This document shows positions 32,600 to 43,627 of a DNA stretch of 64,000 nucleotides, piece by piece. Location: positions 1,426,001 through 1,490,000 of the forward strand of contig NZ_CP146614.1 of assembly GCF_037094685.1 (NCBI RefSeq), in the 5' to 3' direction. Both the position numbers and the translations under genes were made by a program. Below the pieces are notes generated by a model. The model was not told where the DNA came from, did no database searches, and saw only the letters and a list, made by a program, of their open reading frames with translations. This stretch comes from Massilia sp. METH4 (lineage in GTDB: Bacteria > Pseudomonadota > Gammaproteobacteria > Burkholderiales > Burkholderiaceae_D). Every line of letters begins with the position of its first letter. Positions within the stretch are counted from its first letter, which is position 1.

Positions 32600-32997
32600 T
32601 GCCGCGCCTTCGACTGCGCCGCGAACAGGCGCGCCAGTTCGACGCGCAAGGCGGCCTTCAGTTTTGCGCTGGTGGCCGGATCGGCCTTGGTGTTGACCGG
32701 CTTGGCCAGGCGCACGACACAGTCGATGGCAGGCAAGCCCGTGGTACGGAACAGTTCGCGCGTCAGGCGCTTGATGGTATTGCGCGTGACCGCGCGAGGT
32801 GCGAGGCGTTTGGCAACGACAACGCCCAGCCGCGCATGAGGCAGCTGATTCTGGCGGGTATAGAGCACGAAGTGCGCGCTTTTCTGGGCCGGGCGCAAAC
32901 GAAAAACGGATGAAAATTCATCCGTTTTAACGATGCGCCGAGCGCGCGCGAAGTCGTGGGAACCAGCGCCTGAAGAGCCGTTGGAACAGCTATCCAC
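32596..32997 (-). CDS. rnpA: Ribonuclease P protein component
   Basis: A 133-residue basic protein subunit of RNase P, which trims tRNA 5' leaders. The RNxxKR box is present in [16 protein letters not shown], after the [15 protein letters not shown] strand. The frame opens with GTG at 32997, 19 bases after the rpmH stop. The extra Ser/Gly-rich residues at the N-terminus are typical of variable RnpA starts, so the true start may be some codons in. Confidence 0.95.
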   Translation of the reverse strand: MDSCSNGSSGAGSHDFARARRIVKTDEFSSVFRLRPAQKSAHFVLYTRQNQLPHARLGVVVAKRLAPRAVTRNTIKRLTRELFRTTGLPAIDCVVRLAKPVNTKADPATSAKLKAALRVELARLFAAQSKARQ

Positions 32998-33016
32998 TCA
33001 GCAGCCGAGCGATGGC

Positions 33017-33151
33017 TTATACAGCCAGGCGCTTGCGGCCCTTGGCACGGCGTGCGTTCAGAACCTGGCGGCCACCACGGGTAGCCATACGTGCACGGAA
33101 ACCGTGGGTACGCTTGCGGCGCACGACGGAAGGTTGGTAAGTACGTTTCAT
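33017..33151 (-). CDS. rpmH: 50S ribosomal protein L34
   Basis: 44 residues, [18 protein letters not shown] to the basic tail, invariant across bacteria. The upstream extension in the open frame lacks support. It is the first gene of the rpmH-rnpA-yidD-yidC run. Confidence 0.98.
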   Translation of the reverse strand: MKRTYQPSVVRRKRTHGFRARMATRGGRQVLNARRAKGRKRLAV

Positions 33152-33630
33152 GTTGGTCTCGCTAAAGAAGCAAAAAAATGCAAAATCGGGCTGCCGCACC
33201 GCTGAACAGGTCAGACCGGACGCCAGTTTGTCCCTTCAGGTATTGGTGCCAATGACATTTCGCGCACTTATGCCAACACGTCCGGCACAAGCTGGCCAAT
33301 CTCATCGCCCGCATGGATCCGCGCTGATCGTAAACTGAAAAAACACGGAGTACGGGCGGGGAACCCTGAATTATCAGCATTCAGGCATGCCTTGTCAACA
33401 GCGGAACCTGGCCGATACAGGGCTTTGCGGCCGAATTTTCAGTAAATTCCGGCACAACCCTGTGGATAACTTGTGGGGTTCGGAGTTAGAATAGCGTGTT
33501 ACGTGTGGCGCATATGGACCTTGCCGCTGTTGCTTGCAGCGGACACGAACTTCGTGATTCCTGCCGGCGGCTTGCCGCGCCGGCATCGGGTCCATGCTGC
33601 CCTCCCACAGCTTTTGCAGATAGACGATTC
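33152..33630. other. rpmH-dnaA intergenic region, candidate origin (oriC)
   Basis: About 480 bases between divergent rpmH and dnaA, the location of the chromosome origin in many bacteria. I find one perfect DnaA box (33461-33469), but no cluster of boxes and no obvious AT-rich 13-mer array. The origin call rests mainly on synteny. A TAGAAT element at 33487-33492, next to the DnaA box, is a possible dnaA -10. Confidence 0.5.
33461..33469 (-). promoter_or_regulatory. Consensus DnaA box upstream of dnaA
   Basis: TGTGGATAA is the exact complement of the DnaA box TTATCCACA. It sits where a dnaA promoter -35 would be, which suits autoregulation by DnaA. Confidence 0.7.
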
Positions 33631-35049
33631 ATGGAAAATTTCTGGCAGACCTGTTCCGCCCAACTGGAACTGGAGCTGACGCCGCAACAATTCAGCGCGT
33701 GGATCAAACCACTGGTGCCGCTCGATTACGAGAACGGCAAGCTGCGCATCGCGGCGCCCAACCGCTTCAAGCTCGACTGGGTGAAGACCCAGTTCGCCAG
33801 CCGCATCACCGCCCTTGCGTCGCAATACTGGGAGGCGCCCATCGAGGTGCAGTTCGTGCTCGACCCGCGCCTGAACCCGCCTCGCGCAAAACCGGCCGAG
33901 AGTGCCAGCAGCGCGGCGGGGGCACCGAACGGCTCCAGCGTGCCGCCCGTGCATCCGGCGGACGTGCGCACCGGCGATCCGGTTACGCCGCCGGCCGGCA
34001 ACGAATACGCGAACCAGCGCGGCCGCGAGCAAAGCCGTATCAATACCGACCTCACGTTCGAAAGCTTCGTGACCGGTAAGGCGAACCAGCTGGCGCGGGC
34101 CGCGGCGATCCAGGTCGCCAACAACCCCGGCGTGTCGTACAACCCGCTGTTCTTCTACGGCGGCGTGGGCCTGGGTAAAACCCACCTGATCCATGCAATC
34201 GGCAACCAGGTGATGGCCGACCAGCCCGGCGCCCGCATCCGCTACATCCACGCCGAACAGTACGTGCGCGACGTGGTGACGGCTTACCAGCGCAAGGGCT
34301 TCGACGACTTCAAGCATTACTACCACTCGCTGGACATGCTGCTGATCGACGATATCCAGTTCTTCGGCGGCAAAAGCCGCACGCAGGAAGAATTCTTCTA
34401 CGCGTTCGAGGCGCTGATCGCGGCGAAGAAGCAGATCATCATCACTTCGGACACGTATCCGAAGGAGATCACGGGCATGGACGACCGCCTGATCTCCCGC
34501 TTCGACTCCGGCCTGACGGTGGCGATCGAGCCGCCCGAGCTGGAAATGCGCGTGGCGATCCTGCTGAAGAAGGCGAAGTCGGAAGGCGTGACGCTGTCGG
34601 ACGACGTGGCCTTCTTCGTGGCCAAGCACCTGCGCTCGAACGTGCGCGAACTGGAAGGCGCGCTGCGCAAGATCCTGGCCTACTCGCGCTTCCACGGCAA
34701 AGACATCTCGATCGACATCGTGAAGGAAGCGCTGAAGGACCTGCTCTCCGTGCAGAACCGCCAGATCAGCGTGGAGAACATCCAGAAGACGGTGGCCGAC
34801 TTCTTCAACATCAAGGTCGCGGACATGTACTCGAAGCGCCGCCCCGCCAACATCGCGCGGCCGCGCCAGATCGCGATGTACCTGGCGAAGGAGCTCACGC
34901 AGAAGAGCTTGCCCGAGATCGGCGAGCTGTTCGGCGGACGCGACCACACCACGGTGCTGCACGCCGTGCGCAAGATCGCGCAGGACCGTACCAAGAATCC
35001 GGAGTGCAACCATGAGTTGCACGTGCTGGAGCAAACTCTTAAGGGCTGA
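33631..35049 (+). CDS. dnaA: Chromosomal replication initiator protein DnaA
   Basis: A 472-residue origin-binding AAA+ ATPase. Domain I starts [21 protein letters not shown] Pro/Ala-rich linker spans about 95-150. The AAA+ core has Walker [10 protein letters not shown] (about 176-184) and Walker B LLIDDIQF (about 238-245). The C-terminal box-binding domain has [15 protein letters not shown]. The ATG at 33631 aligns with family starts; the longer frame upstream is not supported. Confidence 0.98.
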   Translation: MENFWQTCSAQLELELTPQQFSAWIKPLVPLDYENGKLRIAAPNRFKLDWVKTQFASRITALASQYWEAPIEVQFVLDPRLNPPRAKPAESASSAAGAPNGSSVPPVHPADVRTGDPVTPPAGNEYANQRGREQSRINTDLTFESFVTGKANQLARAAAIQVANNPGVSYNPLFFYGGVGLGKTHLIHAIGNQVMADQPGARIRYIHAEQYVRDVVTAYQRKGFDDFKHYYHSLDMLLIDDIQFFGGKSRTQEEFFYAFEALIAAKKQIIITSDTYPKEITGMDDRLISRFDSGLTVAIEPPELEMRVAILLKKAKSEGVTLSDDVAFFVAKHLRSNVRELEGALRKILAYSRFHGKDISIDIVKEALKDLLSVQNRQISVENIQKTVADFFNIKVADMYSKRRPANIARPRQIAMYLAKELTQKSLPEIGELFGGRDHTTVLHAVRKIAQDRTKNPECNHELHVLEQTLKG

Positions 35050-35137
35050 GCGGCGAATTCGTGGAGCACTGCTCCACGGCCGCTCAGCGGGCGGGGCTTG
35101 CAAGCCCCGCCCTGGTGAGGACGGCTGCTCCGCCAGG
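35046..35137. repeat. Nested palindromes between dnaA and dnaN
   Basis: Two strong inverted repeats follow the dnaA stop. The first spans 35046-35087: nine bases (CTGAGCGGC / GCCGCTCAG) enclose a perfect inner repeat of nine plus nine bases around one base at 35060-35078. The second, 35089-35112, is a perfect 24-base palindrome (12+12, GGGCGGGGCTTG arm). A weaker third pairing lies at 35111-35137. No T-run follows, so these are not simple terminators. Confidence 0.85.
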
Positions 35138-35214
35138 ACGCTCTCGGTCTGCTTTGCCTTATCATCTAGAACTCAGCAATAACCTGAACATTTAATCTTT
35201 TATCGAGGATATCC

Positions 35215-36321
35215 ATGCAACTGGTCAAAACCACCCGAGATACGCTACTCCGGCCACTGCAGATCGTGAGCGGTATTGTCGAGCGTCGGCATACGATGCC
35301 GATTCTGGCCAATATCCTCATCCGCAAGGAAGGCGAAGCGGTCTCGTTCCTGTCCACCGACACGGAAGTGCAGATCACCACCAACGCCAACATCGGCTCC
35401 GGCGACGAAGTCACCGGCACCACGGTCGCGGCCCGCAAGCTGCTGGACATCCTGCGCGCGTTGCCGGAATCGGGCGACGTGTCGCTGACGCTGGTGAACA
35501 AGCGCCTGACCGTGCAGAGCGGTAAATCGCGCTTCGCCCTGCAAACGCTGGCCGCCGAGGAATTCCCGACCGTGCAGCAAGCGGAAACGTTCAACGCCTC
35601 GTTCACCCTGCCGCAAAAGACGCTGAAGCACCTGTTCAACATGGTGCACTTCGCGATGGCCCAGCAGGACATCCGCTACTACCTGAACGGCCTGCTGCTG
35701 GTGCTCGATGGCGAGAACGTCATTGCGGTTGCCACCGACGGCCACCGCCTCGCCTTCTGCCAGGTGAAGACGGAGCAGGCGTTCGAGCGCCAGGAAGTGA
35801 TCATCCCGCGCAAGACCATCATCGAACTGCAGCGCCTGCTGGAAGAAAACGACGAGCCGGTGCAGCTGGACATCGCGGCCAACCAGGTGAAGCTGGGCTT
35901 TGCCGACATCGAACTGATCTCGAAGCTGGTCGAAGGCAAATTCCCCGACTACACGCGCGTGATCCCGAAGGGTTACAAGAACGACTTCACGATCAGCCGC
36001 GACGAGCTGCTGCGCTCCCTGCAGCGCGCCGCCATCATGACGAGCGATAAGTTCAAGGGCGTGCGCTGCATCATCAGCCCGGGCTCGCTGAAGATCTCGT
36101 CCACCAACGCGGACCAGGAAGAAGCGGTCGAGGAACTGGAAATCGACTACGGCGGCGACGGCATCGACATCGGCTTCAACGTCACCTACCTGCTGGACGT
36201 GCTGAACAACCTGAAGTGCGACCAGGTCAACGTGGCGCTAGGCGATTCCAATTCGTCCGCCCTGATCTCGATCCCGGACAATCCCGACTTCAAGTACGTC
36301 GTGATGCCGATGCGGATCTGA
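35215..36321 (+). CDS. dnaN: DNA polymerase III beta subunit (sliding clamp)
   Basis: A 368-residue sliding clamp that forms a ring dimer on DNA. It starts MQLVKTTRDTLLRPLQIVSG and ends YVVMPMRI, the typical C-terminus. Length is normal. It follows dnaA by 165 bases and precedes gyrB by 58, the conserved dnaA-dnaN-gyrB block. Confidence 0.98.
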   Translation: MQLVKTTRDTLLRPLQIVSGIVERRHTMPILANILIRKEGEAVSFLSTDTEVQITTNANIGSGDEVTGTTVAARKLLDILRALPESGDVSLTLVNKRLTVQSGKSRFALQTLAAEEFPTVQQAETFNASFTLPQKTLKHLFNMVHFAMAQQDIRYYLNGLLLVLDGENVIAVATDGHRLAFCQVKTEQAFERQEVIIPRKTIIELQRLLEENDEPVQLDIAANQVKLGFADIELISKLVEGKFPDYTRVIPKGYKNDFTISRDELLRSLQRAAIMTSDKFKGVRCIISPGSLKISSTNADQEEAVEELEIDYGGDGIDIGFNVTYLLDVLNNLKCDQVNVALGDSNSSALISIPDNPDFKYVVMPMRI

Positions 36322-36376
36322 TCGGCCGATCGCACGCAGTTAGAAATCGACAGTAATACGTTTTTTGAGAAAGTAG

Positions 36377-38878
<2,502 letters not shown>

Positions 38879-38896
38879 TGTTTTCTTCGCAGCAAG

Positions 38897-38920
38897 AAAG
38901 GGGCCTCATGGCCCCTTTTT
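38897..38920 (+). terminator. Terminator after gyrB
   Basis: AAAGGGGCC-TCAT-GGCCCCTTTTT, stem of at least nine pairs with a four-base loop and T-run, 18 bases past the stop codon. Confidence 0.92.
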
Positions 38921-39059
38921 CTTTTTATGGTCGAGTAATCCGGAGCGAGCGCGTGGCTATCATGATCGGATCATGAAAATACAACAGACCAGTGCTCCGA
39001 TATTCTTCCACGGTTCACTGTTATAGACTCTGAGCTCACCTATTGGCGTCAGAGGTCCC

Positions 39060-40373
39060 ATGACAAGCCCATCACTTCTGCGACATAATCGATTCAAGTT
39101 GCTGTCAAGCATGAAGAGCAGGACGCTTCAATACTTGGTCGAAAACCCCGTCAAGTCGGGAGCAACTCTGCTCTTTATTTCAGGTAGCCTCTTGCTCTTC
39201 ATGTTCTTCCTGCGGATAGAATTCCTGCCGGATATCGACATCAAATCGATATCTTCGGTATTGTACGCAATAGCTCTGCTAGGCCTCTTCCTTGCAACTT
39301 ACACGATGGTCATGCTGGTCGCACCAGGTTTTTTGCTAGCCGAAGCAAAGAAGCAAACAAGTGGCCTGCTACCCCGACACGTATTTCTGGTAGCGATGAC
39401 GACGATCGGATGCTGGGCAATCGTAATATTCGCACTCTACGAGGTTCCGGGGTTTCCTCGGGGCCGGGCGGCAATGATCAGCATTGGTGCGATCGTATTA
39501 TGCATGCCCTATGTATTCCTCTTCTGGCTAGGGTTGAAACCTGAGGGCGACCCCAGCATGACACGACGGGATCGCTACGGAAAAGCCTATGCATGGTCCA
39601 CGGCCACGGCTGCTCTGCTGTTTCTGTTGACTGTGGCTCCGATGAGTCTTATCGGTGTCATCGGACTCACTGGCGACATTCGTACCGCGAGCGGAGCCAA
39701 GGGTGCGCTACTGATCTCCTGCTTTCCAATGATGATCATTGCCGGGTCGGTTTTGATTGGAAGCGCTCCAGGACTATCACCCTTGAAAGCGGCAGCCATT
39801 ATCGCCCCGGTATTGCTTTTCTTCGTGCTGCTGGTAACCGGTAGCTTTTCAGCTTTTTCGACAATCGCCATAAAGGCCCTTGGTCAAGGGGAAATCACAG
39901 CATCTCGCATCGCAATCGATGGCAGCACTTGTGGCGAGATAAATGCAGCTCTTGGATACGAGGTATGCATGCCTGGCGGAGAAAAACATGTCACGGCAAT
40001 CTGCCCTGTCATGATCAGATCGCGCATCGGCGCACAGGCTGTTCTTGAATTCTCTTATATGCATGCGCGGAACTCTGATATGGAGCAAAAGCGAGTTTTT
40101 TGGATAACCACCACGGGCGCCATTGATGGGAATCCTGGCGTTCGAATAACTCGACGTATCATTATCGACAAGGACAAGATATTAAGCTGGCAACCGCTCA
40201 AAGGCTTCGGTGAGCGCGACGAAAGTGAAGTGGGGGAGAAGAACAGGCGCAAAGAGATATTATCCTGGATGCCTTTGCAAAAGTGTCAGTCTTCCTCCGG
40301 ACTGGATCGAGCGCTTTGTTCCCTGATAGCGGAACGCTGTGGCGTGCGCCCTTCTACTTCTGTCACGCGTTAG
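39060..40373 (+). CDS. Multi-span membrane protein of unknown function
   Basis: A 437-residue protein with about seven predicted membrane segments in residues 34-265 (for example ATLLFISGSLLLFMFFL and APVLLFFVLLVTGSF). A soluble C-terminal domain of about 165 residues contains several cysteines (C291, C302, C317 region and two near the end) and may lie in the periplasm. I do not recognise the family. The gene is clearly AT-richer than its neighbours and uses many A/T-ending codons, a sign of recent transfer. An AGAGG site precedes the ATG. Confidence 0.7.
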   Translation: MTSPSLLRHNRFKLLSSMKSRTLQYLVENPVKSGATLLFISGSLLLFMFFLRIEFLPDIDIKSISSVLYAIALLGLFLATYTMVMLVAPGFLLAEAKKQTSGLLPRHVFLVAMTTIGCWAIVIFALYEVPGFPRGRAAMISIGAIVLCMPYVFLFWLGLKPEGDPSMTRRDRYGKAYAWSTATAALLFLLTVAPMSLIGVIGLTGDIRTASGAKGALLISCFPMMIIAGSVLIGSAPGLSPLKAAAIIAPVLLFFVLLVTGSFSAFSTIAIKALGQGEITASRIAIDGSTCGEINAALGYEVCMPGGEKHVTAICPVMIRSRIGAQAVLEFSYMHARNSDMEQKRVFWITTTGAIDGNPGVRITRRIIIDKDKILSWQPLKGFGERDESEVGEKNRRKEILSWMPLQKCQSSSGLDRALCSLIAERCGVRPSTSVTR

Positions 40374-40376
40374 TGC

Positions 40377-42080
40377 CTACATGGGTGAGGCTACTCCCGT
40401 CCGTGGCCCGAACCGCACCCGCTCTTCGCCCTCCGTGGTCACCACGACCAACTGCGCGAAACCTTCCGCCTGTGCATACAAAGTGAAAACCCGATCCATT
40501 ACCTGCGCAAACGCGAACACCCCGCACCGGTCGAATGCCGCCTCGTCAATGGTCAGCCGCACCTGGGTGCCCTGCATGTAAGCGGCCCCCTGCGGGAACC
40601 GCACCCATGCCTTGGTCGCGCGCTGTTCCAGCCCGACGATGCCGGCCAGTTGCCGCTGCACGGCGCCGTTGTCGGACGGGGCATGCACGCGCAACATGTC
40701 CAGCAGCGCGGGCAAGGCAGCGTGGGGGAGCTTGCGTTGTTCGCAGGGGCGAGTTGTGATTGCTTCCCGGGGCCCCTGATCCGTATCTGCTTGCAAACGG
40801 GAGAAAGAAGGACGGCGCAGAAGGCGTACCGGATAGCGGGCCGCGGCGCCGTCGCCCGCCAGGTCGCCGTCGGGGCGGCCTATCGGAAGGCGGGCCGGCA
40901 CGTCGCCGTTCGTGCATGTGAGCTGGACCGCGACGGTGCCACCCGACAGGTCAAAGGGGACCTGCGCACCGTCGACGAAAGAGATCGTGTGTTCCGCGCC
41001 GGCGGCCGTGTCGGCGCGCCGCGCGAGCCAGAAACGATCGTCCTGGCTGCCGCGCGATGGGTCGAACCGGGGCAGCTCGGCGGCCATATTGCCGCCGCCA
41101 AGGGTATGCAGCACGGTCACCCCGTCCACGCTGTACAGCGTGGCGTCCGCTTCCACCACCGGGAAAGGCCGGAGCGGATACGTGTTGCGCCCTGCCGCGA
41201 GATGCAACGGTTCGGCGGCGCGCTTGAACAGGTTGACGATTGGGGTGCAGCCGAGCCGCAGCATGGCGGGCGACAGGGACTCCAGCAGGTCTGCGCCCGA
41301 CAGCGCCGGCAGCATCACGTGCAGCAGCAGCCGGCGCGTGCCGGCCGGACTGCGGGCCAGCGCGGCCTTCAGGTCGACGTCGAGGAAGGCGAACTTGTCC
41401 GGGAATGCAAAGTATTCGGCCAACAGGCGCAAGCCCGATGCTGTTCCAGCCTGGGTGGGCAGCACGGCTTCGCCATCGTCGTAGCCAACCGGCACGAAGG
41501 GCGATGCCGCGAGCTGGCACCACTGGCGCGCAGCCTGCACGCAGGTGCACAGCGTGCGCATGAACAGCGCATCGTGAAATGCCGCGCGTGTCGCGTCATC
41601 GGCATCGACAAAAACGCGCAGCGGCTTTGCCAGCGCTTCGTCGAGGGCGACGGCGGAATCGGTGCTTTCGATGGTGATCGCGATTGCGCAAGCCGCGTTT
41701 TCGGGCACGCCCAGCGCGAGTGGCACGTGAACGCATGGAATGAAGCGGACCGACGTGATCGCGACCGGTGCGATTGCCACATCGTAGACGGTGCGAAAGC
41801 GGCAGGCGGGTTGCGCCTTCGTCAGGAGCTCCGTGCCACGGGGGATGGTGACGGGCACGCGGCTGCCGGCGCCTTCCGCCTGCACCACCGCGCACGACGG
41901 CATGGGGAGGAGGGCGTCTTGCCGGCATGCGCCGAGCAGCGGGTCGCCGGTTTCGCCGGGCTGGCGCGCCGCCCTGGCATTACGCGCCGCCACCGATTGC
42001 ATCATGCGCTTCACCGCTCCATCCGTGGGCGCTACGAATGCCTCGCCCAGGTTGGGATACCGTTGAAGGAGCTTATCCAT
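40377..42080 (-). CDS. Divergent, shortened TssF-like type VI secretion baseplate protein
   Basis: 567 residues resembling TssF/VasA, a baseplate wedge component of type VI secretion. Recognisable parts are VPVTIPRGTELL, LGCTPIVNLFKRAAEPL, YPLRPFPVVEADATLYSVDGV and LTCTNGDVPARLPIG (the usual 'CTNRDLPARLP' box, altered). The usual 60-residue N-terminus (of the MDPRLLxYYxREL type) is missing, and the protein starts with an unrelated sequence, yet a good GGGAGG ribosome site precedes this ATG. No other tss gene is in the window. It could be a decayed remnant, part of a split cluster, or a repurposed protein. Confidence 0.7.
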   Translation of the reverse strand: MDKLLQRYPNLGEAFVAPTDGAVKRMMQSVAARNARAARQPGETGDPLLGACRQDALLPMPSCAVVQAEGAGSRVPVTIPRGTELLTKAQPACRFRTVYDVAIAPVAITSVRFIPCVHVPLALGVPENAACAIAITIESTDSAVALDEALAKPLRVFVDADDATRAAFHDALFMRTLCTCVQAARQWCQLAASPFVPVGYDDGEAVLPTQAGTASGLRLLAEYFAFPDKFAFLDVDLKAALARSPAGTRRLLLHVMLPALSGADLLESLSPAMLRLGCTPIVNLFKRAAEPLHLAAGRNTYPLRPFPVVEADATLYSVDGVTVLHTLGGGNMAAELPRFDPSRGSQDDRFWLARRADTAAGAEHTISFVDGAQVPFDLSGGTVAVQLTCTNGDVPARLPIGRPDGDLAGDGAAARYPVRLLRRPSFSRLQADTDQGPREAITTRPCEQRKLPHAALPALLDMLRVHAPSDNGAVQRQLAGIVGLEQRATKAWVRFPQGAAYMQGTQVRLTIDEAAFDRCGVFAFAQVMDRVFTLYAQAEGFAQLVVVTTEGEERVRFGPRTGVASPM

Positions 42081-42374
42081 GCTTGCCTCCCGTAAATTAC
42101 GAGAGGCAATAATGAACCGGCTCGTTGCAACCAGGGTTGACCTAATGCAACATTTCTGCTTATCTACATTTTCTCACTTACCCTTCTTTTTGTGTCCCCA
42201 GCCTGTCCCATCGTGACAATCGTGCAGGTTAAGTAATAGATGAGCCCAGATCTACTCTCACAATCGGCGGGACAATTGATTTGGCTCATACCGTTCTCCG
42301 AACGCGCACTGGTCCTGAGCCTTAAGCTCTTCACACTGACTGAGTGCGAAAATCGATTTAAACCGGAGAATTTC

Positions 42375-42911
42375 ATGAACCTCGCGAACAAATATGCAGC
42401 TGCGATCGCTGGCGTACTGTCCCTCAGCTCAGCCATGGCTGGAACACAAGTACTCGATGCCGAGCTCGGCGTTACCACGGTTGAGCAGCTAAAACAAGTA
42501 CTTGCGAGAAGCGCAAAGGTGCAGGAGCAAGGAGTAAATAAATACAGCGGTGGCGAAATGTATGCGACCGATGGCGCCGCGTATGGAATAGATGGCCTGA
42601 ACGGCGTGCTTTATATTTTTGACAGTCAGAAAAAGCTGGCTGGAGTGATCATGACAATGAACAAGGATCGCTTCGCCTCGATCTATGACATCTTGAACAA
42701 GAAATATAGAGTCGTGTCGAAGCACCGCCCGTTCGTTGGCGACCAATACGCATTATTTAAGCCTGCCGACGCGAATATCGAGGTCTCGGCCCCGCATCTG
42801 AGCTTCGAGATGGAAGTACGTTACCTCCGCAATGACCTGGTTCAGCAGTTCAATGCGAAAAGCGAAGCTGAATCGGCAGCTAAGAAAAAAGCGGAGGCCA
42901 AAAAGTTTTAA
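42375..42911 (+). CDS. Putative secreted protein, unknown function
   Basis: 178 residues. A signal peptide (NLANKYAAAIAGVLSLSSAMAG) is followed by a small domain and a Lys/Ala-rich tail (SAAKKKAEAKKF). CGGAGAA stands before the ATG. A longer upstream open frame is not supported. No family recognised. Codon use is AT-richer than the rest of the window, as in the membrane-protein gene at 39.1 kb. Confidence 0.7.
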   Translation: MNLANKYAAAIAGVLSLSSAMAGTQVLDAELGVTTVEQLKQVLARSAKVQEQGVNKYSGGEMYATDGAAYGIDGLNGVLYIFDSQKKLAGVIMTMNKDRFASIYDILNKKYRVVSKHRPFVGDQYALFKPADANIEVSAPHLSFEMEVRYLRNDLVQQFNAKSEAESAAKKKAEAKKF

Positions 42912-42924
42912 GAATATACGCGCA

Positions 42925-43437
42925 TTAAACTGTCGCCGCTGTCCTCTTTCTCGCCATCCGCGTGATGGTGACGATGTTGACCACGGCGATCACCACTTCC
43001 AGCGCCGTGCCACCGATGGAACCCGAGATCACGTTGTTGGCGATCCAGAAGATCGTCCCTACCAGCATGACAAGGCGCATCGGAATGCCCTGCAACAGGA
43101 ACAGCGCCAACGTGCCCAGGCACGATGCCCCCAGCGGCAGCCAGTCGCTGGGCTGTTTCACCAGGTAGAGGCCCAGGCAGATATTGATCGCCACTACCGC
43201 GAGCGCGACCCACACCGAACGGGTGCGAAGCGCCAGCAGCGATCGCAGCAAGGACATGGTGGAACTCGCCACGGCCGTATGGTTGCCGAGCAGCGCGAAG
43301 TGCACCACATAGGCCAGGCACTCGCCGGCCATGAACAGTTTGAAACGGCGGTCGTCGGTCTGGAGGAAGGAGCCGACGCCGAGCACGAACGCAATGTAGC
43401 CGACGCATTGCGCGGGCGAAAACCAGTCGATAGACAT
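42925..43437 (-). CDS. ygjV: YgjV-family inner membrane protein
   Basis: A 170-residue hydrophobic protein with about five membrane segments, opening SIDWFSPAQCVGYIAFVLGV. The segments IFWIANNVISGSIGG and FLQTDDRRFKLFMAGECLAY fit the YgjV family, whose role is unknown. The ATG at 43437 is preferred over an upstream in-frame start that runs into the adjacent repeats. Confidence 0.78.
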   Translation of the reverse strand: MSIDWFSPAQCVGYIAFVLGVGSFLQTDDRRFKLFMAGECLAYVVHFALLGNHTAVASSTMSLLRSLLALRTRSVWVALAVVAINICLGLYLVKQPSDWLPLGASCLGTLALFLLQGIPMRLVMLVGTIFWIANNVISGSIGGTALEVVIAVVNIVTITRMARKRTAATV

Positions 43438-43488
43438 GAAAACTGCGGTAATGGGCGGGCCGGCGATTATAGCGAACGCTCCGAAAAC

Positions 43489-43624
43489 GGTGACAGGCAC
43501 CCGCGTTCTGGAAATATTTCTTCACACCCGGTGCCTGTCACCGGCTTTCTGGAAATGTTTCTTCGGGTCCGGTGCCTGTCACCGGTTTATCGGAAATATT
43601 TCCTGGGAATCGGAGCCTGTCACC
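43489..43624. repeat. Cluster of short palindromic repeats (GGTGCCTGTCACC type)
   Basis: Four arms: GGTGACAGGCACC at 43489-43501, GGTGCCTGTCACC at 43530-43542 and 43571-43583, and GGAGCCTGTCACC at 43612-43624. Three GGAAATATTTC-type cores (one is the perfect palindrome GGAAATATTTCC) alternate with them. The first arm is inverted relative to the rest, so the first arm-core-arm set is REPIN-like. The cluster sits between fccB and ygjV. Confidence 0.85.
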
Positions 43625-43627
43625 GGT

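Noticed and set aside
35046..35137. Simple rho-independent terminator of dnaA
   Set aside because: No T-run follows either hairpin, and dnaA-dnaN are usually co-transcribed.
42908..43525. Alternative minus-strand frame overlapping ygjV
   Set aside because: It encodes an Arg-rich sequence without membrane segments; the overlapping frame encodes a coherent YgjV-type membrane protein.
43489..43624. CRISPR array
   Set aside because: Repeats are 11-13 bases, palindromic and alternate in orientation, with no constant-length spacers and no cas genes.
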